The notes under the pieces were generated by a model. It made no database searches. It worked only from the letters and a program-made list of their open reading frames with translations, and was not told the origin of the DNA. From assembly GCA_047495785.1 (NCBI GenBank), contig JBLDXI010000020.1, forward strand, positions 62,001 through 126,000: a stretch of 64,000 bases of DNA, in the 5' to 3' direction. Shown here piece after piece: positions 36,617 through 47,000 of this stretch (positions are counted from its first letter, which is position 1; each line of letters opens with the position of its first letter). The DNA is from Lepidodermella squamata. Its lineage: Eukaryota > Gastrotricha. Made by a program: the position numbers and the translations under genes.

Positions 36617-36894
36617 GGTACAAGCATGAATTGTAGTGGAAAGGTAAAGGTGGTCCAAGTCACCCAAAACACATGTTAGATGCTGATGGGGTGACTTTGT
36701 ACCACTCAAATGTCGAAGCCGGCAACGTAAAGACCCATGGGTGGGCCACTGTTGGATAGCATGTGAGCAGAGTGGTTCGAAAATGCCATTAGTTTTCGAT
36801 TCCAATCGCATGGATTGCTTTGGCTAGTCACCCTAATTCCAGGTACCGGAAATGGAAATGAAAAAATTACCCCCAAACTTTACCTGTCATTTTA

Positions 36895-37098
36895 TACAGT
36901 ATGGTCTGATACTAGTACATGGAGAGAAGTTCATTCATCTTTTTATTGAGGAGCTTGGACAAATTGAAGAGTTTCATGAATTGCGACATCGATCTTTTCC
37001 ATGGAGAAGCAACTCTTGACATTCTTCAATTTTTCCAAGCTCCTCATTAAAAAGATGAAAGAACTTCGCCCCCTGCACCAGTATCAGACCACACTGTA
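36895..37098. mobile_element. Inverted-repeat element (about 204 bp)
   Basis: Arms of about 90 bp begin TACAGTATGGTCTGATACT and end with the complement GTATCAGACCACACTGTA. The arms carry several mismatches, so the insertion is older. Confidence 0.7.
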
Positions 37099-38021
37099 CT
37101 CTATTCTCTATCTCTTTATCCGTATTCTCTACCGGATGCGCAGCTACGAGGAATCTTTCTGCATCGTTTCCTGATACCATAAACAACTAGACCATAACAT
37201 AACCGATAAAATGCAACGCCCGAGATTGCGTGACTGCCAATTACTAGTGGTTTTATTAAAATTTCAGACGGATTATTTGATGTTCTTGCGATATTCATTC
37301 TGATTGAATTAACCGGACGCCTTGCGCGATTGCTAACTAGTTTCGGTTTTATTTAAACCATCTTCAGAGCCTAGACAACAATTAACAACAATATACCTTC
37401 TGCTTGCGAGGCGGTGATAGGAACAATACCTCATTTATCATCACCAGTAATCGAGTGGCGTAAATTCGAGATTTTTATTATTGTCGACATTACTCACTTA
37501 TCTGTACTTGTAATTTTAGAATTAATAAAGTAATGCTTCATAATCGCTTGATTGGTATTCACGCATCGCATATACTTACTTTGGATTACAAAGAACCAAT
37601 AAATATTGGGCAATCTGACACTTGAAAGTCAGCGCAGAAGCTCCACCCAGACGAACGCCGTTCATATGTTTTTTTGGTTAATTCATATGAAATTCATATG
37701 GCTGTGATATTGATTCATGATTTATATTAAAAATGAGGGTAATCGTCATATTACTGTAATATGAACGGAAAAGCTGCCAATAATTTGTATGAAAATTGCA
37801 ATGCAAATTTATATGAAATTAATATGAATGCTATGGCCTGAAATTCAGTACGAATACAGCAAGAAATCGCAATATGAACACAATATGATTGATAGCACTG
37901 TGAAATTTTACTACTCAGGTGATATGCAATTCATACGACCGGCGTTCTCAGACTTGTGTATAATAACAGATTTCGGGTAATATGACTGAAATGTGAAATA
38001 TAGCCCCAACTTCCACACATT

Positions 38022-38215
38022 GTGACGCCGAAATTGCGTCTCATGAAAAATCTGAAAATTAAAACTCGTCGTTCTTACAGCAAAACCGGCTCATTTTTCG
38101 CCTACTGTCCTCATTTACCATACCATATTCGAATACAAAAGTTCAGCCTTTAAGACCTATTTCTGCAGGCTGCTCTATTGTTAGATTTTATCTTGCGACG
38201 CAATTTCGGCGTCAC
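38022..38215. repeat. Fold-back pair GTGACGCCGAAATTGCGTC
   Basis: 19-20 bp at 38,022-38,040 is repeated in reverse complement at 38,196-38,215 around a 155-bp loop. No coding content. Confidence 0.6.
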
Positions 38216-39273
38216 TATGCAGCTTTAACAAAAATGGCTAACTGGGCTAATATTGGCGTTCCCAACCCATATGAAAGCCGCTGGGCCTACGCCAGGTTTT
38301 TTAGCCCCACCGTAGGCCTGAATTTAAAAGCTATGTCTATCCTAAGGTCTAAATAAAAATATCTAGAATGTTGTCCCATATCGGCATTTTCTTGCTGGAG
38401 ATAGCTGAAGTTTCTATCCTGACACAATTGTACTCGCAGAAAAATTCACCTCATTTCTTCAACTAAATATTTTACTCATTTTCAAATAAGAATGTGCTCG
38501 CCTATTTATTCGCCGTCGTTGCATTAGCGCTGACCTATTATAGGTAGAACAGGCCACGGGCAATTTTTTGATCAGGTTTTTTAGCCAAATGCAGAGTATA
38601 TCAATTATTTTTCCACAATTCTTTGAGGGAAGTTTACTCTATTTGTTTTGGCCAGTGGTGCTCAAACTCAAACGATTGGCACGCATTCAAAGGTTCGAGG
38701 GCCACTATGGGTTTGGCGAGCCTTGATAACTGAACACGTCTGGTGAGATTTGAAATGCGCAACGGCCTGCACTTTTGGGTCGCATTTTTGCGTCGGCGGT
38801 TCGCATTATTAGGGGTAATAAAATAGGGCACGCGCGCACACTAGCAAGCCACATCGTTAATTATTACTTGTCGTCGCCATTCAAAACATCAGGTTCGCTA
38901 GCTAGAAAGCAGAAGCCGTGAATTTTTCTTAACACTCACCATAGATTTCTTCAATATCGTGAGTGATTGAAGATTTGCTACATTTGCTATGTCTAGTTGC
39001 GAAATTCTATTTTTAATTTTTTTGTTAGCTTAAACGGCCGAATGGAGGATGTACCTGGCGAAGCGCAACAATGATTCGAGGTAATTATGCCGATGCTCAA
39101 GTTATCAAAACTAATTGTAATTCAGCTAGAAACTCGGCAAATTGTCCATGGCTCATCTGCGGTCACTAGGACACAACTATACCTCAGAATGAGTGCTCCG
39201 ATTTGGAAGGTAAATGCAAAACTTATTGTTTATGAACAGTATTTCAGCCTGCTTTTAATAGGACTGGCCAGGC

Positions 39274-39717
39274 TTGGAGCTTGGAGAGAACAGGAAGAAA
39301 TGCGACGGTGTGATCGAGGCCGTACGTCGACTAACCTGCCGCCTTAAGAAAGACCCTGGGTGCAATGCAATGGATTGCCTGTTCAACCCGGCGAGGACCC
39401 ATCCCAACAAAACGAAGAACGAAGAGCGCTTATCGCCAGTGCCCGTCGGCGAAAACGTTACGCTTGTGACTGCTGAAGGCGGGTTCTTACAAGGCAGCAG
39501 GCCGCAGTACGACGGCGAGAGTGACGGCAGCGTCGATGGCGATGACGGGGCAAGGAAAATAGCTCCGGCGATGACGTCGTGGAAGAAGACGAAGACGGCA
39601 GCGACTCGGAAATTTTTTACTCGGAACTTTTCATCATTTGTTCTTGCTTGCTCATTCTCGGTGAATTCTCTGTCGGCGACTCTGTCACTCGATATATATG
39701 TACTTGAATGCAGATAA
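39274..39717 (+). pseudogene. Unrecognised open frame inside the composite element
   Basis: An open frame encodes a Cys-containing basic part (KKCDGVIEAVRRLTCRLKKD, then PGCNAMDCLF), followed by an acidic Asp/Ser-rich stretch that ends in DGDDG. In another frame the acidic stretch continues as SSGDDVVEEDEDGSDSE and then a hydrophobic end. This suggests one protein broken by a frameshift near 39,545, or an undetected splice. I do not recognise the family. It may be a captured host gene fragment or element-encoded. Confidence 0.35.
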
Positions 39718-40182
39718 TAAATTGGTGATATTACTGAAATACGACTTGTTACAAACCGGTGATAATATGAAATTCATATGGTAAAATGTCCTGAATTTCA
39801 TATGAACGATCATGCGAAATTTAGCACAGTAGTGATATGAATGTCATATGAATATCGCGAAAAAATTCATATGACAATTCATATTACATTCAGGACATTT
39901 TACCATATGAATGTCATATGAATTTTAAGGCATCATTAATATGAATTTTAGCGTATTTTAATATGACAGTAATATGACCGGCGTTCGTCTGGGCATCACG
40001 AAGACTGTTAATAGAAAAATTGGGGAATGCGACTGCACAGAGCAAAAAACCGATCCAATTATTGTTCAGCTGATGATCATATACGTGATCGATCCCAAAT
40101 GCGAACGAAGTAAAAGAAATTCTCGTTGAAGTAAAAATAATGCAATTTTTTAGTCGTAGGATTTGATGGAAAAGCGATATCA

Positions 40183-41605
40183 TAATTATGACTCAAAAAT
40201 GAAAAACCAGTCGCCTAATCCGACATGTTTCAGCTTTTATTCAGCCATCTTCAGGGTCTGACAACAAGTAAGGAAATCAACAATCAAGTTTCGAGACTAA
40301 TATTAAAACAAGTTTACCAATTTTGTCACCAATCGTTTTTCGTGTAATTATCAAAAATTAATCAAAAGAATCAAAGACAGAAATCATGATCTATTAAAAT
40401 AAATTGTATGAGTAATTATTTGTTACAGTAGTTATTAAGGCTAGGGTTAAGAGCTTGGATAAATAGTTTTTCAGTACGAAGTAAACGATAAGGTAATTTA
40501 CAATGATGTAGGATCTGAGTAGTGAACGGCGGATCAGTTTTAGTACAGGTTTTGAAGTGTTCCCCAATGGTGCCATCTTTAGTTTTATTAGAAGCATAAC
40601 AGTGTTGTGTAGTACGGTATGCGACAGGTTGGCTCGTGCAGCCAATGTAGATTTCTTGGCAGGTATTACATGTTTGTTGATAGATGGTGTGTTGTATAGG
40701 ACACAATGAGGTAGATTTCTTGGATAGGCCACATAAGCAACCCCAGCATTTGTAATTAGTATGTAAGTAATCACCAAAGCGTGTAGTAAAAACTAGTTTG
40801 AGAGGTGTGGATTTCCAGCATAGCTGGATATCTCTTTGAAAGAACGACGTTAGTTTTTTAACTGGTTCTCTAAGTGCATTCACAATGTCTTCGCCAAGAT
40901 ACGGTAATGATAGTCGAGCAATGTTAGTTTTTTTGGTTTTTACCTGTTTTGGAGATATCACGAGGCGAATCATTTGTTCAATGAGATCAGCTTCATAGCC
41001 ACTATTTTTGGCAATGGTTCTAAATTCGTTAGTAGCCTTTAGCCATAGAGACTGATGAGAGTATGAAATCATACGTTTAGCGGTATTATACAGAGCATTC
41101 TTTTTTACAGTATTAGTGTGGAAAGAGCTAGCCAATAAAATATGATTAGGTGCCATAGATTTACGATAGAATTTGTACAGTAGGAAGCCATTCTCAATAT
41201 ATACAGTAGTGTCCAAGAAGTTGATCATTTTTGGACCAATTTCCAACGCGTATTTCACATCATTGTCCACCTTGTTAACCGTGTTATTATAAAAGGATTC
41301 AAGAGAGCGCTGGTTGCCTTTCCATAAGCAAAATACGTCATCCACAAATCTTACAAATAATTACTCATACAATTTATTTTAATAGATCATGATTTCTGTC
41401 TTTGATTCTTTTGATTAATTTTTGATAATTACACGAAAAACGATTGGTGACAAAATTGGTAAACTTGTTTTAATATTAGTCTCGAAACTTGATTGTTGAT
41501 TTCCTTACTTGTTGTCAGACCCTGAAGATGGCTGAATAAAAGCTGAAACATGTCGGATTAGGCGACTGGTTTTTCGTTTTTTCATTTTTGAGTCATAAAA
41601 ATAAT
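40183..41605 (-). mobile_element. Penelope-like element with flanking inverted terminal repeats
   Basis: A 5'-truncated Penelope-like retroelement on the minus strand. The coding part (40,416-41,345) is flanked by about 220 bp present at both ends in opposite orientation (about 40,193-40,425 and 41,350-41,590). This is a known arrangement for Penelope terminal repeats. The repeat contains CCTGAAGATGGCTGAATAAA and AGCTGAAACATGTCG, a motif common at the ends of such elements. Confidence 0.85.
40416..41345 (-). CDS. Penelope-like element ORF: RT C-terminus plus GIY-YIG endonuclease
   Basis: Truncated polyprotein of about 309 codons. It opens just inside the catalytic RFVDDV motif of the reverse transcriptase, continues through the RT thumb and linker (KMINFLDTTVYIENGFLLYK), and ends in a GIY-YIG-type endonuclease (TIYQQTCNTCQEIYIGCTSQ, then TEKLFIQALNPSLNN). 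The N-terminal two thirds of the RT are absent, so it cannot be active. The combination RT plus GIY-YIG identifies a canonical endonuclease-bearing Penelope-like element. The reading frame is otherwise intact, which suggests fairly recent insertion. Confidence 0.88.
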   Translation of the reverse strand: MDDVFCLWKGNQRSLESFYNNTVNKVDNDVKYALEIGPKMINFLDTTVYIENGFLLYKFYRKSMAPNHILLASSFHTNTVKKNALYNTAKRMISYSHQSLWLKATNEFRTIAKNSGYEADLIEQMIRLVISPKQVKTKKTNIARLSLPYLGEDIVNALREPVKKLTSFFQRDIQLCWKSTPLKLVFTTRFGDYLHTNYKCWGCLCGLSKKSTSLCPIQHTIYQQTCNTCQEIYIGCTSQPVAYRTTQHCYASNKTKDGTIGEHFKTCTKTDPPFTTQILHHCKLPYRLLRTEKLFIQALNPSLNNYCNK

Positions 41606-41615
41606 GCATTTTTAT

Positions 41616-42068
41616 CTACCGTATTTTACGAATTATTAGGCAGGACCCAATTATAGGGCAGAACCGGAATAAAGGGCAGAGGGTAATGGTCATTTGAAAT
41701 AATAAAGGGCAGAACCTTAATAATAGGCAGGGCCTTGTATGAAGTGGCTTACATGGGCGCATGCTGGGTATAAGTGGTTAAAGTTGGATAGGTTGCGATT
41801 TCTCGTCAGTAAGTGCACTAATCGTCCTTTATCCACCCAAATCCATTTGAGCACACACTTGTAGTGTAGTCACAGGTGGAAGGCAGTAGCTATAGTGGTT
41901 ATTCGGCGGTTTTAACTGCTGATCTAGGTACTGTTCAGGTGACTGATTAGGTTCGAAAAAGTCATAGGGCAGAGCCGAATTAAAGGGCAGACCCTAATAC
42001 AGGGCAGGACTTGAACCTCGTTTGAAAAAAATACAGGGCAGGGTCTTATAATTCGTAAAATACGGTAG
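41616..42068. mobile_element. MITE with CTACCGTATTTTACGAATTAT ends and GGGCAG internal repeats
   Basis: The ends are exact inverted copies of about 21 bp. Inside, both halves contain repeated units of the form AATAAAGGGCAGAACC, in direct orientation on the left and again on the right. There is no coding capacity. Confidence 0.8.
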
Positions 42069-44057
42069 TTCAAAAGTTGTACCGTCTACCATTTCAACTT
42101 TGAGCGCATGCCACGCGAAAACTACTCTATAGATGGACGTGCCTTTTTGGCGACTTCTTCAGAAAGGTATAAACTTGAATTCGCCAAGTCAGACCTCGCG
42201 GATATCGGAATGCTCAAAGGAAGTAACATCTAAATCCTAAATCGTTTGTCTTCATTCACAGTCAGGCCCGGATAGAGCAACTACGCTCCTGTTACAGGTT
42301 TTTTTGGTTGTATAGGCGTTCAACAGAAGGGCTGTGCAGCCTTTACAGCCCTCTTGGATGCTCGTCGGAATAGTCACTACGCCGACTACGCTCACTACGC
42401 ATCATACCAGCCAAAAACCAAAAATCACAAGCTGAAAAGAGCATCCAAAATCCCAATCCAAAATTTTGAATTTTGAATTGTGTTTTGTTTTCATCTATAT
42501 TTTTACTACATTGTATCAAAAATTATGCAATCAAAAAATTGGGATATATTAAAAAAATTATTTTCAGAAATTTTCTTTTTTTAGCGCCAAAACCCGCCGA
42601 TGTCAATCTACCCCCCTTGGGCTTTTTGTGATGATTGAAAGCTTTTGGAACCTTGTCCCGGCAAGTGGCACCCTAAGCCGGTGGAATTTAGTTACCGACG
42701 CAGTGACAACAGCAGCAACGACAACAATCGGGGCGGTAATTGACGGCCCACTGCGATGAAAATCGCTCGCTATTGGAAGTGCGATCAATGATTAACGATC
42801 AGCCCAATCAAACTTACATCTACTTATTCCCTATGAAGTTCTGAGGAGTCGATCAGTGACTGCGGAGTACGTGGCCGAAGTATTACCATCTCATCTTCGT
42901 CACAATCACAGAGATCGGTTCCGTGTCTGTGATACGATACAGCTCTTCGTTCGAAAGGGTATCAGGATACCGGTTGTTGAGCAGATTTCTTAGCTGTCTT
43001 CTGTGGTGAGCATCTAGTTTATCTCGAACTGCTCATGTAAGACCGCATGCAATTGTAGAGCAGAATGGGGAGCATATAGGCATTGTATAGCCTAACTTTT
43101 CGCTTGGTCGATATTCTGCCTGATCCGAGCCAGAGCTTCTTCGTCTTGCAAAAAGCTGCTGCTGATAGCTGCATTCTGGATTCAACGTTTCTTTGTCGCC
43201 GGGCAAACTGCCAAGCTTTTTTCAAGCCTCCAGCAGCTTTCATCTTCACTGTCTCTTTTAACGGTGATGATGCTAGTCTTCGACATGTTGACGTGAAGAT
43301 TGAATTCAGCTAGGTTCTCTTTTGCAGCTACATCCACAGATTTCGCTTCTTCCACAAGGTTTCGGATGAAATATTATGATCGGCATGGATTAATTCAATT
43401 GGCTTCGTTTAATTCACGATGATCTTAGAACGCAGGGAACGGAGACTCGATTTCAAGTAAACGATGAAGAGGATCGGTGATAACGAGTCCCTTGGGGGCT
43501 ACCAAGAAAGGTACGAATGCTTTCCGATGTATTTCCAAAGGCGATGTCGAGGCTGGTATCTTGGAGAAGTATGTGGATCAACACAAGATTCGAATGTGAC
43601 ACAGTTAAATTATTATGCTATCGATAAATTCTGTATTGCGTTTCATAACGATCTTACACGACGTATAAAAGAGTATTTCGGAACATGAATGTTAGAAGGT
43701 ATAATTTGCATTTACAATTTATCATTTGTTGGTCATTCTACTCTATGAAACGCTACACATGGAGTTTTATCAAAGCATAGTGCTGTTTGATCGCATTACC
43801 GATAACAGAGCAGGTGGTTACCGCGATGCGTTTTTTGCCAAAACAAGATGTCGAGAATCTCGGATGTTGCCAGATAGGTTCGATGGCGATTTCTTGGTAC
43901 GCGCCTCGTATATTAGCAGAAAAGCGATTACAGAGCTGTAAATCTTTAAACCTTTCATGATCTCGATTGCGACACCTTTGGATCGAATATATCCCGAAAA
44001 AGGGCACTTCAAATTCTTACATTAAAAATATTTTTTCATAGTTGATTATCGAAAGCA
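42069..44057. other. Intergenic with LINE scraps upstream of WASHC2
   Basis: It contains an RT fragment at 42,840-43,330 (minus) and low-complexity T-rich DNA near 42,480-42,590. No host gene found. The WASHC2 promoter should lie near 43,950-44,057. Confidence 0.5.
42840..43330 (-). pseudogene. LINE reverse transcriptase C-terminal fragment
   Basis: The minus strand reads GGLKKAWQFARRQRNVESRM, then GRISTKRKVRLYNAYMLPIL and LLYNC, the typical RT thumb of non-LTR elements. The frame is interrupted outside this segment. It is a different element from that at 0.4-2.6 kb. Confidence 0.7.
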
Positions 44058-47000
44058 ATGAGTAATCCCTGGGAGAAACCATTTGTTATCTCGGAAATTC
44101 ATCAAAATGCCACGAATTGGTCTCTGGCAAGCGATTCCCGGGTGAGCCTCTTTCTGTTCGAATCATATTTTACGTTTCATTTTCCGTGGCAGCTTTTGCT
44201 CCTTATGGATGAATTCTCGAAAGGAATATACGGCTCTGTACAAGATGCTGGAGGTAAGTTAAGGAGTCTTGCCGAAAGTGCAGAAGTAAGTTGACAGTTG
44301 TGTCAATTACAACCGGATTATCACTCTAATTTATCAAGATGGTCAACGCCAAACTCGCGAATGTTTGCAATAGCTTTTCTGCCCTCGCCGGAAGCCAGTT
44401 CATAGAAAATGTTAGTATAAAAGCTGCAATAAATTTTCGCCGTATAAGTAACTGATGCTTTCAGCGGGTTGATGACAACTCGCTTATGAAAAAGGAACCA
44501 ACGGCTCCGGCGTCGAACACCGACACAAAGGCTAAAGATGAAACTGCTGTGATCGAGAGGTGCAGTGAAGCCTTACGAATAGGCTTGGCTACCCTGGATA
44601 ATCAATTTCAGCGCGTTGATATCGCGCCATTATCTCCGGGTGCAGGGGCTGGTACTGAAATTCCTAAATCCAGCATCTTCGTACCAATTGTAAGTTGTCG
44701 TCCTTTCTACGATGATTGATTAGTAATAACTTACTACCACTCAGAATCCCTACGCCAGTAGGCCATTGCCTGCATTGATTGGTAAGCTTGATCCTAAATG
44801 GGGTGATGCTGATAAGGTATGCTTAAAATCTTAAGGTTCTCTACCTTTTTTCGCGGACGATTACTGTGGACTCTCAACCGGCCAAGGCGACGCAGCGCCG
44901 GCGGGTATATATTGCTGGCATATCATTAGAATTATCCAATTTCGGGAATCCTAATTTTTAGCCATATCCGAGTCGCAGGCAGGACAGTTTGAAAGCGAGA
45001 ACAGAAGCTATGTGTCATCTGCTTCTCCGCCACCTCCGCCTCCCCCACCACCTCCACCCGTACCGGGTAGCGGTGGTGCTATCCCTCCACCACCGCCATT
45101 GCCCGGACAGAGTAAACCAGTTTCACCTCAGTCAGCTGAGCGGGCGTCAATTCAATCTGATGAGGTTTCATCGACTAATGATTTCAAAAATATGAACTAA
45201 TTGATCTTTTTGTTATAGTCTTCAGGCTCGGACGGATTCACAGCTCCACCAGCACCAGCTGAAGGTGCCAGTTCGCGACCAGTATCCGCGTTGGGCGGCC
45301 TTCATAGCGAACTGTTGGGTAAATTCAATCGCCCGACGAGGCCGGCCGATGAAGATGACGAAGACGATGGTGACTTATTTAGCAGCAAAGCACCAGCCTC
45401 AATGGAACAGAAACGAAACCAGCCAGTGCTCTCAGATGCCCCACATGAGGACTCCGTCAAGAAACCGCCAGCCAAAACTGCGCCACAGCCGAGCTTGGTC
45501 GCACCAGTGATTCGGCCTATCCAGACGAATTCCTTATTCGACGAAGATGACGAGGACGACTTGTTTTCATCGAAGCCAAAAGCGACACCTGCACTTCCCG
45601 CTCAAAGAAAACCAGCCGAGACGCCATCAGCCGCGCCTAGTTTGTTTGCAGGTGACGATGATGAAACGATAGCCGAGGTTCAGAGTACTAAGGATGACCA
45701 TGGAAACGATGACGATGCAGTCTCGACGGCAGGTGAGACCTTAAATCATCATTATACGTTGTTTTGTATAATTATTACTTACCTGTGGGAGAATGAATTG
45801 TGCGTGCCGCGGAATATTTCGGGATATTTTGAGTCGAAAGGTCGTAGTATTAATGCCTGAAAATAGAGGTATTGGTAAATTGGAGTCACTAGCTGATTTA
45901 CCACATGAGCTGGGTTAAAATATATGGTTGCCTAGGTTATTTTCCTGGCCGAGTTAGTTCGATTACGTAATTGCATGAAACGATGCGATGTCGCTTGGAG
46001 GAAAATATTTCGTAACGATGATACTGCCATCAAAATCTATTGTATTCGATACTCCTTATGACTCAATAACCGTCGGAGTTTATTATGTTTTGTGTTTAAT
46101 TTAATTTATTTTTAATTTAAAGAGCCATAACGCCCAGAAGAGGACAGCTCAGACAAGTGATCAATAGAAAAGTAAAGACAACAACAAAATTGAAAATCGA
46201 AATAGCATAAATAGTAGACTGATCGGGATCACTATCGAAATCAATGCAATGATCAACATAACATGAAAAATATGAAAATATATGAATATTCAACAATCAG
46301 AGCAGAGCGGCATTAATGTTGTAGTAGTGTAGATAAGCCGCTTGGCGACACGCCTTCGCTGACTCCGCTTCGTGAACGCTCGAAGGCATTTGATTCCACA
46401 AGTGCGGGCCACGGTACGACATGCTTAGTTGGCCTCGCTCGGATGTGTAGGTCGGTTTTAACATGGGTTCGAAATTACGGCAGCTGTAGCCGTGGCTGCG
46501 ATCGTTCAGCTTAAACATCAACGTGAATTCATCCGGCGCCATCTTGTTCAGGCTCTTCCACATGAATGTACATAGGTGCATCGCATGTTTCTGTTCTTTG
46601 TTAATCAAAAGCTTTTTCTACGCTGAAAACAGTAAGGTATCGCTCAAGCTCGAGTGTCCGAAATTACCCGAAATGAGACCACTGAATGTCGAGACTTTAA
46701 TAACTGAAGTCAATTTAAATAAATCTTTCATGAACGCGGTTTTTTAAATAATTCAAGCTCTGAATGTTTTACAATTTTACGGGGCCTTATAAATGACTAG
46801 GTACTTAATGATTATTGGTGTATAAAATTGATTTCTTAAAAATTTCTAATAATTATGTTTTTCGAAACCAGGGACAGATGTTGCATCGGTTAAGCCTAGT
46901 CGGAGCGAATCCATTGTTAGTCAAAGAAAGCTGCCAACAGGGGCTGTTTCGCTATTCGGAGCCAGCGCAAAAGCCGATCCACTTGCCGAGGCATTGCGAT

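Larger units (their letters stand above)
37646..39993. mobile_element. Composite element with CCCAGACGAACGCC ends and ATTCATATG repeats
   Basis: Left and right ends are inverted copies of CCCAGACGAACGCC followed by TCATATG. Both sub-terminal regions (37,660-37,955 and 39,760-39,985) are packed with short CATATGAAATTCATATG-type palindromes. The left block also ends in an inverted copy of its own tip near 37,940, so it may be a MITE of about 310 bp by itself, with a second partial copy on the right. The interior holds single-copy sequence with one open frame. Confidence 0.55.

Noticed and set aside
34316-40000. CRISPR-like repeat arrays
   Set aside because: The repeats are inverted, irregularly spaced and eukaryotic-transposon-like; no regular direct-repeat and spacer pattern exists.
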